Origin: Pseudoalteromonas sp. SMS1
Lineage (GTDB): Bacteria; Pseudomonadota; Gammaproteobacteria; Enterobacterales; Alteromonadaceae
Direction: 5' to 3'
DNA: 64,000 nt
NCBI RefSeq assembly: GCF_021530565.1
Contig: NZ_JAKGBI010000006.1
Location: 124,001 to 188,000 of the forward strand
Part shown: positions 25,680-34,649 of the stretch, piece after piece
Layout of the letters: each line of letters opens with the position of its first letter
Numbering within the stretch: the stretch's first letter is position 1
Notes under the pieces: generated by a model
Seen by the model: only the letters and a program-made list of their open reading frames with translations
What the model was told of the DNA's origin: nothing
The model's database searches: none
Translations under genes and position numbers: made by a program

Positions 25680-28064
25680 ATGCAACTCAAGACCCGTTTA
25701 CCACTTGTTCTCGCAGTTACAGCCCTCGTGCCTATGCTCGTCATGTTTTTCATTGCCATGCTTCATAGTGCCAAACAAGCGGAGGAAATGAGTATCCGAG
25801 CAGCCCAATCTGAAGTACTCAATGGCGCTGCCATTTTCGACAGTTATTTCTCGCAACGCAAATCAGAAATAGCCACGCTAGCACGCCAGTCAGCTCTGAA
25901 ATCCATGCAGTTTTCTGAAATTAAACCGATTTTAATGAATGAAAAACAGGCACACAAAGACACCTACGAAAAGTTTATTTTGGGTAGAGCCGACGGCAGC
26001 TTTCACAATACAGAAGGCGGTAATCCATATCAGGACATGCGTAGAAGTTTCGACGACCAAGACCCCCAATCGAAGCTAAAAACCATCTCGAAAAGAGATT
26101 ATTGGCAGTATACCGTCAGCAACAATATTGAACAGACCCCTCGCGTTTATGTGTCAGAGCCGATGATTTCCTATACCACTGGAGTCACGCAAATCGTTGT
26201 TGCAGCATCCATTTTGAGTGAAGACAATCAAGTCGTTGGGCTAGTCGGCGGCAGTATTCCATGGCAAGAAGTCGATCGCCTAGTGATGCGAACACAAGCA
26301 CATGTACTGCAACAATTTGGTGAGCAGGCTAAATTTATGCTGGTTTCCAGCATCGGTTCTTACATGTATCACTGGAATAACGAGAAAAACATCCAATATA
26401 AGCATGTAGATGGGCATCATGTCCTCGATGACATTGGTGAAAAAACCAGTGTCATTTACCGGGTAACCAAAGAACGAGAACTTGCACTCAGAGAAATCGG
26501 GGTGAAAATGATCGCCGGTTTCGAGGGCTATGGTCGCTTTTCATTGGACGATAAGTCTGATGCTTTCGCATTTTATGCACCAATAAAATCAGCCAACTAT
26601 AGTCTCGCCGTGGTCTTACCAGAACAAGTCGTGTTTGCCTCAGCTTATGATTTACAAGATAAGCTACTGTGGACACTCATTGCAGCAACCTTTGTAAGTA
26701 TGGCCATAGCTTGGTGGATAGCATACCGCCTTTATTATCCCATCTCAAAGTTGACCCATGCCGCCCAATCTCTGGCCCAAGGTCATTATGATATTAATCT
26801 CAAAGCCACAGGCAAGGATGAAATTGCTGAGTTAAGTCGCACCTTTGAATCAATGCGCGACATGATCTCTAAACGAGAAAGTGATTTGGAAAGTCGTGTC
26901 GAAAAGCGCACCAAAGCCTTGGCCCAAGCAAAATATGATGCAGAACAGGCAGCCTCTGCTAAAAGTCGCTTTCTTGCAAATATGAGCCATGAAATCCGCA
27001 CCCCCATGAATGGGATTTTAGGGACCATTCAGTTACTAGAGCAAGAGGCGGATTTTAACCAAGAGCAAAAGCACTTACTCAAGCTCGCCAGCATGTCAGG
27101 TAGTAACTTGTTGACATTGATCAATGACATTCTTGATGTATCGAAGTTAGAACAAGGCCAAATCAGACTACACGAAGAGCCTTTTGACTTACGCAGTACA
27201 GTAAGTCACTTAATGCAACTAACCCAGTCAAAAGCACAAAGTAAACCCATCACAATGTGCTACTACTTCGAAGACAGTACGCCAACCGAAGTGGTCAGTG
27301 ATAAACATCGACTGCAACAAGTTTTACTCAATCTACTGAGTAATGCCTACAAGTTCACTGGCGAAGGAAAAATTTCAATCTATGTACAAGTACATAAAAG
27401 CAACCCAGGTTTTTTACAATTTTCGGTCAGTGATACCGGTGTTGGGATCGCCAAAGACAAACAGACCAAAATATTTGACCCATTTTGCCAAGAAGATGAT
27501 AGTACCACAAAACGCTTTGGCGGCACCGGACTCGGCCTAAGTATATGCCAGCAATTGGTTGCTTTGGCTGAAGGAGAGTTAAGTTGTGAATCAACCCAGG
27601 GTGCTGGGTCGACTTTTTATTTCAGTTGGCCATTTGCACCGTGTTGTTTAATTTCACAGTCGCGTGTCAAACGTATGTGCACGCAATTGCAAGGACATAT
27701 ACTTTTGGCAGAAGACAATGCCATCAACCAGGTCGTAATCTGCACAATGCTTGAAAAGCTAGGGCTCAGCGTAGAATTAGCGAAAGATGGGTTACAAGTA
27801 CTTGAAAAGGTTTCAGAATCTCGTTTTGATCTCATCTTAATGGACGTGCATATGCCTAACTTGGACGGCATCGAAGCAACGAAACGTCTTAGAATTCAAC
27901 CCGAATATTGCAACCAAATCATCATTGCGATCACAGCCAACGTTTTTCTGGAGGACATCGCAACTTATTACAGCGCTGGCATGGATGATTTTATCGGTAA
28001 GCCCGTAGAAATCGAAAAACTAGAGTCAGTACTGAGTAAATGGTTAAGAGTAAAAAACGGCTAA
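25680..28064 (+). CDS. Hybrid sensor histidine kinase (dCache-HAMP-HisKA-HATPase-REC)
   Basis: A 794-residue inner-membrane kinase. Membrane segments at about 8-28 and 330-352 bracket a large periplasmic double-Cache-like sensor (KRDYWQYTV, YVSEPMISYTTG, VVGLVGGSI) of the kind that binds small metabolites. HAMP (about 352-405), a coiled coil, HisKA with His in MSHEIRTPMNG (about 436), HATPase (NLLSNAYKFT, DTGVGIA, GTGLGLSI) and a C-terminal receiver (about 675-790) with Asp in LILMDVHMPNLDG follow. No Hpt domain is present, so a separate phosphotransferase is needed. Its end overlaps the convergent cupin gene by 21 bp. The ligand is unknown. Confidence 0.9.
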   Translation: MQLKTRLPLVLAVTALVPMLVMFFIAMLHSAKQAEEMSIRAAQSEVLNGAAIFDSYFSQRKSEIATLARQSALKSMQFSEIKPILMNEKQAHKDTYEKFILGRADGSFHNTEGGNPYQDMRRSFDDQDPQSKLKTISKRDYWQYTVSNNIEQTPRVYVSEPMISYTTGVTQIVVAASILSEDNQVVGLVGGSIPWQEVDRLVMRTQAHVLQQFGEQAKFMLVSSIGSYMYHWNNEKNIQYKHVDGHHVLDDIGEKTSVIYRVTKERELALREIGVKMIAGFEGYGRFSLDDKSDAFAFYAPIKSANYSLAVVLPEQVVFASAYDLQDKLLWTLIAATFVSMAIAWWIAYRLYYPISKLTHAAQSLAQGHYDINLKATGKDEIAELSRTFESMRDMISKRESDLESRVEKRTKALAQAKYDAEQAASAKSRFLANMSHEIRTPMNGILGTIQLLEQEADFNQEQKHLLKLASMSGSNLLTLINDILDVSKLEQGQIRLHEEPFDLRSTVSHLMQLTQSKAQSKPITMCYYFEDSTPTEVVSDKHRLQQVLLNLLSNAYKFTGEGKISIYVQVHKSNPGFLQFSVSDTGVGIAKDKQTKIFDPFCQEDDSTTKRFGGTGLGLSICQQLVALAEGELSCESTQGAGSTFYFSWPFAPCCLISQSRVKRMCTQLQGHILLAEDNAINQVVICTMLEKLGLSVELAKDGLQVLEKVSESRFDLILMDVHMPNLDGIEATKRLRIQPEYCNQIIIAITANVFLEDIATYYSAGMDDFIGKPVEIEKLESVLSKWLRVKNG

Positions 28065-28370
28065 CCAAACTGTTTGATGGTCAGGCAAGGTCCAACTCAC
28101 TTTATGTTTACAATATGCAGGGATCGTAACGTAGTCACCCGGAGTAAGCTTAACAACTCGTCCATCTTCGAAAGTGATTTCCCCAGCGCCTTCAAGTACC
28201 ATAACCCATTCATTTTGAGGTTGATCGTACCAGCCTTCACGTGGAGAGGTATGGCCATTAGACACTATGCGCTCAATTTTGACTTGGTCATTGCCTGCAA
28301 TGACTTCAAAAAACTCATCATTGAGTTTATCGGGTATAGCGTGAAAAACACTGTGTTTATTTTGACTCAT
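28044..28370 (-). CDS. Small cupin-domain protein
   Basis: A 108-residue single-domain cupin. Motif 1 is reduced (SPREGWYDQPQNEWVMVLEGAGE), motif 2 is GDYVTIPAYCKHKV. Metal ligands are only partly the usual His set: Asn/Glu where many cupins have HxH, but the second-motif His is present. Proteins of this size are commonly annotated as cupin proteins of unknown function. AGAGG precedes the ATG. Convergent with, and overlapping, the hybrid kinase gene by 21 bp. Confidence 0.75.
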   Translation of the reverse strand: MSQNKHSVFHAIPDKLNDEFFEVIAGNDQVKIERIVSNGHTSPREGWYDQPQNEWVMVLEGAGEITFEDGRVVKLTPGDYVTIPAYCKHKVSWTLPDHQTVWLAVFYS

Positions 28371-28447
28371 ACAAAGCCTCTATACACGGGCTGATTATTA
28401 GCAAGGGCGTGCTGTGTATTCCTACTATAAGTACACCTGATAGGATT

Positions 28448-28523
<76 letters not shown>

Positions 28524-28676
28524 AAATAAAAACACATTGATTTTATTATACCTTTTAGATTTGTAAAGTGATTTTTATGACTGGACGCTTTTCGTTCTCC
28601 CCTCAAACATCGTGACTAGGGGGTGATGTTTTCACATCACACCAGCTATCACTGAACGGGGAGATCGAAGGGTAAA

Positions 28677-29204
28677 CTAGTTTGCTAATTGCTTTAACGC
28701 GCTCTCCAATGAGGCTTCAATTTCATCATTTGTTAATTTGCCCGTTTCTACGTCAAAGTTATCAAAGAAGCTTGGAACCGAAAGGCTGGCTTTTACATCA
28801 GCCGCAAAATAAGGTGCTGAATTGACAGCTGCACCCAACACGCTTTGTGCACCACCAGGACCTGGAGATGTTGCCAACAATAGCATTGGTGTATTTTGAT
28901 ACACCTTCATGTCAATACGTGATGTCCAATCAAAGATGTTTTTGTATGCTGCAGTGTATGAACCATTGTGCTCTGCAAATGAAATGATAATGGCATCTGC
29001 CGCGCCCACTTTGTCATAAAACCTTTGCGCCTGCTCAGGGATCCCATTTAGGGTTTCGCGATCTGAGCTGTAAATTGGCATTTCGTAGTCATTTAAATCT
29101 AAAATTTCTACATCCGCGTTTTCAATTTTCGACGCTGCATATTTTGCTAATTGTTGGTTGATAGATTGACGGCTGTTGCTTGCTGCAAATGCTAGAACTT
29201 TCAT
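28677..29204 (-). CDS. NAD(P)H-dependent FMN reductase / flavodoxin-like oxidoreductase
   Basis: About 175 residues, cytosolic, flavodoxin-like fold. AFAASNSRQSINQQLA is the N-terminal FMN phosphate loop, DYEMPIYSSD follows, and SFAEHNGSYTAAYKNIFDW is the family's active-site and dimer motif. LLLATSPGPGGAQSVLG contacts the flavin. Such enzymes reduce FMN, quinones, azo compounds or chromate with NAD(P)H. The start at MKVLAF is supported by GGAGCG upstream; four extra codons are open. Divergent from a LysR regulator gene about 120 bp away, which probably controls it. Confidence 0.88.
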   Translation of the reverse strand: MKVLAFAASNSRQSINQQLAKYAASKIENADVEILDLNDYEMPIYSSDRETLNGIPEQAQRFYDKVGAADAIIISFAEHNGSYTAAYKNIFDWTSRIDMKVYQNTPMLLLATSPGPGGAQSVLGAAVNSAPYFAADVKASLSVPSFFDNFDVETGKLTNDEIEASLESALKQLAN

Positions 29205-29323
29205 AGTGCGCTCCAAATGTGTTAGGTGACTAAATCTTTAAATGTCTCTCGACTTGATGACAAACAGTGTAGATTAAGTTTTAATAAACATTAATAGGGT
29301 AAATATAAAGTCACTATTTCCAT

Positions 29324-30229
29324 ATGAGTCATAATCTTTTCGAAGGCATTCAAGTGTTCGTCAAAGTGGTGCAATGTAATAGCTTCGCTTTAGCATCTGA
29401 GCAACTTGGTCACTCCCCCTCACACGTCAGTAAAGTTATCAATCGTCTGGAATCCCGTGTCGGATTGAGATTACTCAACAGAACAACTCGTACACTTGCA
29501 TTAACACCGGATGGTGAAGTGTATTATCAACATTGCTTACAATTGATCACTGATGCCGAACAAACACTGCAATTGCTCACCCACAAAGACGACAAACCGA
29601 GAGGGGTCATTAAAATTAGTTGTCCAGTCGCATTTAGCTTAAATTATCTTCGTCCTGCCGTTGCTCAATACCTGCGCAAATACCCAAATGTTTCGCTGGA
29701 GTGGGATATCAGTGATCGCCCTGTCGACGTTGTTGGGGATGGTTATGACTTAGCAATTCGCGCCACAGCACAACTCGAAGAGTCTAGCTTGATTTGCAAA
29801 CGTATTTATCAATGTCGAACATTGGTGGTTGCTAGCCCGCAGTACATTGAACAGTATGGCCGCCCCTACCACCCTAGAGAACTCGCCAAGCATCACTGCG
29901 TGTGCTATAGCAATTTGAAAAACCCTGAACGTTGGGAGTTTTCCGACCCAAATGGCAAAAACTTCTCAGTAGATGTCCGTAAACGTATCAACTGTAACAA
30001 TGGCAAAATGCAGGCCTCTTTGGCCATTGACGGGTTAGGGATATGCAGATTGCCCGAGTTTTATCTCAGTGAGGCGCTCAAAAATGGAGAGTTAGAAATA
30101 CTCTTTGAAGAGTATTTACAAAAGCCTGTTTATGTCTATGTGGTCTACCCCAGCAGAAAGCACCTTTCTCCTAAGGTCCGCTACTTTATTGATACCTTGA
30201 GCGAGCATATGACACAGCGACAGGACTAA
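29324..30229 (+). CDS. LysR-family transcriptional regulator
   Basis: 301 residues. An N-terminal winged helix-turn-helix (FVKVVQCNSFALASEQLGHSPSHVSKVINRLE) and a C-terminal periplasmic-binding-fold co-inducer domain (about 90-295; ISCPVAFS, YDLAIRA). The subclass resembles regulators paired with NAD(P)H-quinone-type oxidoreductases. It is divergent from the FMN reductase gene, the classic arrangement for local control. Its last 4 bp overlap the convergent gene for a periplasmic binding protein. Confidence 0.9.
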   Translation: MSHNLFEGIQVFVKVVQCNSFALASEQLGHSPSHVSKVINRLESRVGLRLLNRTTRTLALTPDGEVYYQHCLQLITDAEQTLQLLTHKDDKPRGVIKISCPVAFSLNYLRPAVAQYLRKYPNVSLEWDISDRPVDVVGDGYDLAIRATAQLEESSLICKRIYQCRTLVVASPQYIEQYGRPYHPRELAKHHCVCYSNLKNPERWEFSDPNGKNFSVDVRKRINCNNGKMQASLAIDGLGICRLPEFYLSEALKNGELEILFEEYLQKPVYVYVVYPSRKHLSPKVRYFIDTLSEHMTQRQD

Positions 30230-30963
30230 TGCTTGAGAGAAGCACCATATCGCGCATATATCGCCTTTATCTCGTCGTTTTTGATCATTGTATTCAATGC
30301 CGAATTGAGTTGGGATTGCAGCGTAATCAAATTGGGTTGTAGTCTCATATAGACAGGTAACGTGCTAATTTTATATACCTCTTTGAAGGTTTTATAAGCA
30401 CTTACTGTACTTTTGTAGTAATCAGCGGTGGTATCTCCCAACATCACATATTCCACACGCCCATACCGTAACTGAGAAAGCAGTTCTTTCTCAGAAATAT
30501 TGTCATAAACCAAAATCTTGTCCTTGCCAAAGTGGTGCTCAAATTCACCATACCGGTAGCCCCGTACACGGCCTAAGATCTTTCCATATAACTGAGTGGG
30601 ATCGGTGATCACGGCATTGTTTGCCTTGCCTAGTACTATCTCCGTTGAACTGGCATACGCATTGGTATAGATCCCAGGCACGCTGCGCTGGACACGCCAA
30701 CTTGGATGCACCCCCGGTTCAATGTCTATTTTTCCTTCATCAAATAGCTTTTGTCCTTTTGCTACAGACCAGGGAACCAACCTAAAAGTATGACCCGTCA
30801 ACTCACCCAATCGCGTAAACAGATCTTTAAAGATCCCGCTTTGCTGATCATTCGCAATAAAATTATAAGGTGGATTTGCGCCATGATAGACTAATACCGT
30901 ATAGGTTTCTGATCGCACACCAAAAGCACAAAAGATCAGAATAAAATTAAGTATCCGATTCAT
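30226..30963 (-). CDS. Periplasmic substrate-binding protein (SBP_bac_3 type), solitary
   Basis: 245 residues with a signal peptide cleaved near residue 18. The body is a two-lobe amino-acid-type binding fold (ANPPYNF, GIFKDLFTRLGELTGHTFRLVPW, IDIEPGVHPS, GRVRGYRYGEFEHHF). No ABC permease or ATPase gene is adjacent, so it is an orphan, as many SBP_bac_3 proteins in Alteromonadales are. It may feed a chemoreceptor or kinase rather than a transporter. GAGG precedes the ATG. Function unassigned. Confidence 0.78.
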   Translation of the reverse strand: MNRILNFILIFCAFGVRSETYTVLVYHGANPPYNFIANDQQSGIFKDLFTRLGELTGHTFRLVPWSVAKGQKLFDEGKIDIEPGVHPSWRVQRSVPGIYTNAYASSTEIVLGKANNAVITDPTQLYGKILGRVRGYRYGEFEHHFGKDKILVYDNISEKELLSQLRYGRVEYVMLGDTTADYYKSTVSAYKTFKEVYKISTLPVYMRLQPNLITLQSQLNSALNTMIKNDEIKAIYARYGASLKH

Positions 30964-31356
30964 AGTGCCCTCTCGCTAATGCTCCTCACTCAACTTAGCA
31001 TAAAATTCACACATTTAAACCACACTTCTCTTTGCTGCATGTTCTTCAAGCAGTTTCTACTAGAATCCGAAATGGTAAAAAAAGTCGCAATAACGCAATT
31101 GGAACATTAATTCTTTTATATAAATATTTTGGCTATATATTGCGCATAAATTTCAATATTTAAATTTTTTCTTCATTATTTTGACTTTAATCATAAATAT
31201 TATATTCATTAATTCGTTTAATAATGGTGTGCAGATGCAAGGCAAAAGCCATGTAGTCCATGTTGTGAAGGATATGGCACGACAAGGACACAACCGCACA
31301 TACACTTTTATTAACTGAGCCAAATTGGCTCTTATTCTTAAGAAAAGGAAAAAACG
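30964..31356. other. AT-rich spacer with a palindrome before a small secreted-protein gene
   Basis: No gene found. GAGCCAAATTGGCTC at 31317-31331 is a near-perfect 15-bp palindrome followed by TTATTCTT, 25 bp before the next start codon. It may be an operator or a leader terminator. Confidence 0.45.
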
Positions 31357-31740
31357 ATGAAAACTGGCGTATTATTCTCACTGATTGCTACCGCTGCTAT
31401 AGCCAATGTGTCGGCAGAAGAACTGTCACCTCAGGCTGGTTATGCAAACGTCGATGAAGTGTTGGAATATGGTCGTAAGTATCAAACGATAAAAACGCAT
31501 TTAACCGATGCAGGCTATCGCTTTCATAGTTGTAATCAGCAGGTGATCTATTATTTCGTAACCCCGATGCAAGCAGAATATCTTTATGCACAAGCCGAGT
31601 GTACTTACTCAACACCAAGCGGCGGTAACTTCTCCCTACAAACTGACTATGCCACGGTTAAAATCGATGTCACTTTCAACCAAGAACACGGCGTTTACAG
31701 AGAAGGTGATGTGACCGTTAATTACACAACGGTTTACTGA
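31357..31740 (+). CDS. Small exported protein of unknown function
   Basis: 127 residues with a clear signal peptide (cleavage after NVSA, about residue 20). The mature part is about 107 residues, rich in Tyr and Thr with two Cys (HSCNQQ and AECTYS) likely to pair, and alternating hydrophobic and polar residues suggesting beta-strands (ATVKIDVTFNQ, GDVTVNYTTVY). AAAAGGA precedes the ATG. I do not recognise a family. It stands alone, convergent with the beta-propeller gene. Confidence 0.7.
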   Translation: MKTGVLFSLIATAAIANVSAEELSPQAGYANVDEVLEYGRKYQTIKTHLTDAGYRFHSCNQQVIYYFVTPMQAEYLYAQAECTYSTPSGGNFSLQTDYATVKIDVTFNQEHGVYREGDVTVNYTTVY

Positions 31741-31804
31741 TCACTTGGTACAGTCCGTATTTATACCGGTTAAAAATACCTGACTGTGCCCAAACTCCTA
31801 AATT

Positions 31805-31824
31805 GGAGCATCTGTAGATGCTCC
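31805..31824. terminator. Hairpin between convergent genes
   Basis: Stem GGAGCATC with GATGCTCC and loop TGTA, between the small exported-protein gene and the convergent beta-propeller gene. No strong T run on either side. Confidence 0.55.
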
Positions 31825-31847
31825 TTCAAACTGACTATTTCATATGA

Positions 31848-33002
31848 TCACTTTTCGAATATGTGAATAAACCCATCGAGATCAGGGACCAACACCTTTG
31901 AATTACTCACAGCAGGCGATGCATAAACCCCACCGTGCACAAACCCTGGAATTTTATTCGGTTGATATTGCCAAACGATATCTCCTGAATCTGTATTCAC
32001 GGCCAAAAAGCCACGCTGAGTAACATACCAACCAGGCTCATCATGACCGGTTGAACCAATATACACATGGTCTTGATGCATCACAGGCTGTCCCCAACTC
32101 CATCCAGGTGTCGTTGTTTGCCAAACGATATCACCGGTTTGAGTGGACATTTTGAACAATAACTTTGCATCTGAACTACCAATGTAAAAGTGGCTTGCAT
32201 CTTTGCCAACCGCGGCACTGGATTCCACCCATGACCCTCCTGGCAACGCTTTTTTCCAAATAATCGTGCCATTTAACGCAGAGAAGCCGTATAAATACGT
32301 ATCTCTTGATCCAACTACCAATACATCATCAACGATTACAGGACTTGAGGGTATCGCACCTTGTGTCTGGTAATGCCACATAAGTTCACCAGTGTGCTTG
32401 TCCAAAGCGTAAACCGCTCCGCCCCAGCTGGTGATATACACCAAGTCCTGATAAAGCGTGGCGGTCGCACGGATTTTGGTGTTTGTGTTAAATTTCCAGC
32501 GCAGTGCCCCCGTGTGTTTTGAAAAGGCATAAAAATGGCCATCTGTGCTACCCACATAGACATTGGCTCTGTCAGCAATTGGGCTAGATTGAGTATAGTC
32601 GAATTCCCATGGGGCATGATTTGCGGGTAACACACGTGCATAGCTACCATCATGCAATTGTGCTTGCCACAGCGGTTCTCCCGTCCAACGGTTTAACGCA
32701 TACAATTGCCCATCATCGCTGCTAAAATAAACGCGATATTGGTCAAGTAAAGGCTTTGAACGCACTTTATCACCCGTTGAAAAAGCCCAGCGCAGCTTTG
32801 CTCTGTCTGTATCATAGGCATATAACTTACCATTATCGCTGCCAAAATATGCGAGATGTCCCTTAAGCGCAATGCTTCCCCAGTTTTCACTGCCAGTTTG
32901 AAAACTATACAAATAGTCCCCACTTTTGGCCAAAGGTTTAAATGACATAACAGCAAATATCAATGTTACGAAGAATAGATACCACGGTTGTTGAGATCTC
33001 AT
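31848..33002 (-). CDS. Exported PQQ-type beta-propeller repeat protein
   Basis: 384 residues with an N-terminal signal or membrane anchor (about 7-25). Repeated blades of the PQQ/BamB type follow, each with YxGSxDGxxYAFxxxTGxLxWxF-like wording (FGSDNGKLYAYD, FSSDDGQLYALN, VGSTDGHFYAFS, VGSRDTYLYGFS, IGSSDAKLLFKM). Seven or eight blades are likely. No catalytic dehydrogenase residues are evident, so a scaffold or binding role is more likely than an enzyme. It may be controlled by the CadC-like regulator encoded upstream. The ribosome-binding site lies inside a perfect hairpin. Confidence 0.82.
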   Translation of the reverse strand: MRSQQPWYLFFVTLIFAVMSFKPLAKSGDYLYSFQTGSENWGSIALKGHLAYFGSDNGKLYAYDTDRAKLRWAFSTGDKVRSKPLLDQYRVYFSSDDGQLYALNRWTGEPLWQAQLHDGSYARVLPANHAPWEFDYTQSSPIADRANVYVGSTDGHFYAFSKHTGALRWKFNTNTKIRATATLYQDLVYITSWGGAVYALDKHTGELMWHYQTQGAIPSSPVIVDDVLVVGSRDTYLYGFSALNGTIIWKKALPGGSWVESSAAVGKDASHFYIGSSDAKLLFKMSTQTGDIVWQTTTPGWSWGQPVMHQDHVYIGSTGHDEPGWYVTQRGFLAVNTDSGDIVWQYQPNKIPGFVHGGVYASPAVSNSKVLVPDLDGFIHIFEK

Positions 33003-33033
33003 TGTGTGCTCCTTGTAAGGTTTTGGAGCACAC
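33003..33033 (-). promoter_or_regulatory. RNA hairpin sequestering the Shine-Dalgarno of the beta-propeller gene
   Basis: In the transcript GTGTGCTCC pairs perfectly with GGAGCACAC (9 bp, 12-nt loop). The 3' arm contains the GGAG ribosome-binding site 6 nt before the ATG, and the hairpin ends one base before the start codon. This geometry is that of translational switches such as thermometers, protein-binding sites or riboswitch expression platforms. Confidence 0.6.
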
Positions 33034-33094
33034 TATCGCGCGCTTAAAATAAAGTCCTGAAATAACTCTAAAACATTCTTAATAATTATTAAGA

Positions 33095-34471
33095 TTATGA
33101 TTTATTTGATTTTAAAATGTATTTCTCGATCATCTCACTAAACTGTTGATTGTTTTTTAATGGTAAAAAGTGAGGGTCCGATGCCACCCACATAAATGCA
33201 TATTGCCCCGCTAGACGTGACTGTTCAAGATAATGTAGGGCTAACTGCTCATCTCCAATCGCCGTCGCATAGCGTGCCAATGACATGGGTGCCGAGTAGT
33301 GTCCAACATCTGCCTTGTGGGTATCATGAAATAGCAACCATCGATAAACGCCCTTCATACCATGCTGATCAAACAAGGACTGTACTTGCGCCAGTTCGTG
33401 TTGGCTGTAGCCTTCAAATGTCATAACCCAAAGCAATTCTTTTAGCGCCAACTCATATTCACCTAACTGCTCATAAATCGCTCTAAGGCATACATGATAA
33501 AATCGGTTACTGTCTGAATAGGGACGCAGGTTTTCGAGTACATTTTTTGCTTCATCAAAGTTTTGACTCATCATATACACCCAAGCGACACTTTCACTTG
33601 AAAATCCGTTGGGGTCAAGAGATTGGTAGGTCTTTATATGTGTTAAAGCTTCTTCCATTTCACCCAGCGCCAATAAGTATTGACCGTACATATGATGGCC
33701 TTCACTACTCGGTAAGGCATTCAAGAAGTAGGGTTTTGCCCCCTCAGCATCCATCGACCCCATAAAAATGAGCTTAGCAAACAAGAGGTTGGCACCTTTA
33801 TGGTGTTCATTCGAATCTAAAATACGCTGTAAAATTACTTCAAGTTGTAATTTTTCTCGATGGTAATTAGTGCTTTGAGGTTGTAGTCGCATAAAATAGG
33901 CTTTCGCCAGCCAATACAAAGGATCAATCAGATCCGGTCTATCAACGGTCACCGTTTGCAATAAACTGATGGCTGTTTCTAGTTCCTCCGGATGATTATT
34001 AATGATATATCGAGCTTGATTATAAGGGCCGTTAAGGTGCTCAGGGAGTTCCATTCCCGCAGACGTTTTAGGTAACTGCCAAAATAATACCAATGCAATG
34101 ATCAGCAAGCCAAACACGGCTGTCAATAAGTAACTATCAAGTACAGCAGGTAATGGTTCAGTGATTGGTGGACCCACCCAACGATAGCCAACGCCAGAAA
34201 TTGTTTTTATGTATTTAGGTGACTTTGCATCATCACCCAGTAGTTTTCGTAGTCCATTTACAGCAACGTAAATGGCATCTTCACTGACAACCCTCTGCCC
34301 CCAAACCTCTGATAAAATCTGCGTTTTACTCACGTCTTGATGTTTAAATTTAAGTAGCAATACCAATAGGGCGTACTGCTTAGGGTCCAGCTCCACAACT
34401 TTAAAACCATTTTCTAGGCTTAACTGCCGATGATTGATTACCCACTGTCCTTTATTGGCGGTCTTCAGCAT
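33095..34471 (-). CDS. CadC/ToxR-like transmembrane regulator with TPR-like periplasmic part
   Basis: 458 residues. An N-terminal winged-helix DNA-binding domain (about 10-100: LDPKQYALLVLLLKFKHQDVSKTQILSEVWG, VNGLRKLLGDD, IKTISGVGYRWVG) is followed by one membrane span (about 113-132) and a periplasmic helical-repeat region with TPR-like pairs (GQYLLALGEMEEALTHIKTYQSLDP, LRAIYEQLGEYELALKELLWV). Such proteins bind DNA while anchored in the membrane and sense periplasmic signals. AGGTAGGA precedes the ATG. The downstream beta-propeller gene, in the same direction about 90 bp away, is a plausible target. Confidence 0.87.
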   Translation of the reverse strand: MLKTANKGQWVINHRQLSLENGFKVVELDPKQYALLVLLLKFKHQDVSKTQILSEVWGQRVVSEDAIYVAVNGLRKLLGDDAKSPKYIKTISGVGYRWVGPPITEPLPAVLDSYLLTAVFGLLIIALVLFWQLPKTSAGMELPEHLNGPYNQARYIINNHPEELETAISLLQTVTVDRPDLIDPLYWLAKAYFMRLQPQSTNYHREKLQLEVILQRILDSNEHHKGANLLFAKLIFMGSMDAEGAKPYFLNALPSSEGHHMYGQYLLALGEMEEALTHIKTYQSLDPNGFSSESVAWVYMMSQNFDEAKNVLENLRPYSDSNRFYHVCLRAIYEQLGEYELALKELLWVMTFEGYSQHELAQVQSLFDQHGMKGVYRWLLFHDTHKADVGHYSAPMSLARYATAIGDEQLALHYLEQSRLAGQYAFMWVASDPHFLPLKNNQQFSEMIEKYILKSNKS

Positions 34472-34616
34472 AATTCCTACCTGAGAATAAAAATTTATCG
34501 TTATTTAATTTAAAATTTCTGGGGTGAAATTTCGCCACTAGCATAATGGACTTGAAAGGTATTGTTAAGGATTTGTTTACATAAATTACAAGTTGAAACA
34601 TTTAGAACAGTGTATA

Positions 34617-34636
34617 GGGTAGCTTCTTAGCTACCC
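34617..34636. terminator. Hairpin downstream of an exported-protein gene
   Basis: Stem GGGTAGCT with AGCTACCC, loop TCTT, about 15 bp beyond the stop codon at 34650. It lacks a clear T run. Confidence 0.5.
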
Positions 34637-34649
34637 AGTTAAATGACAA

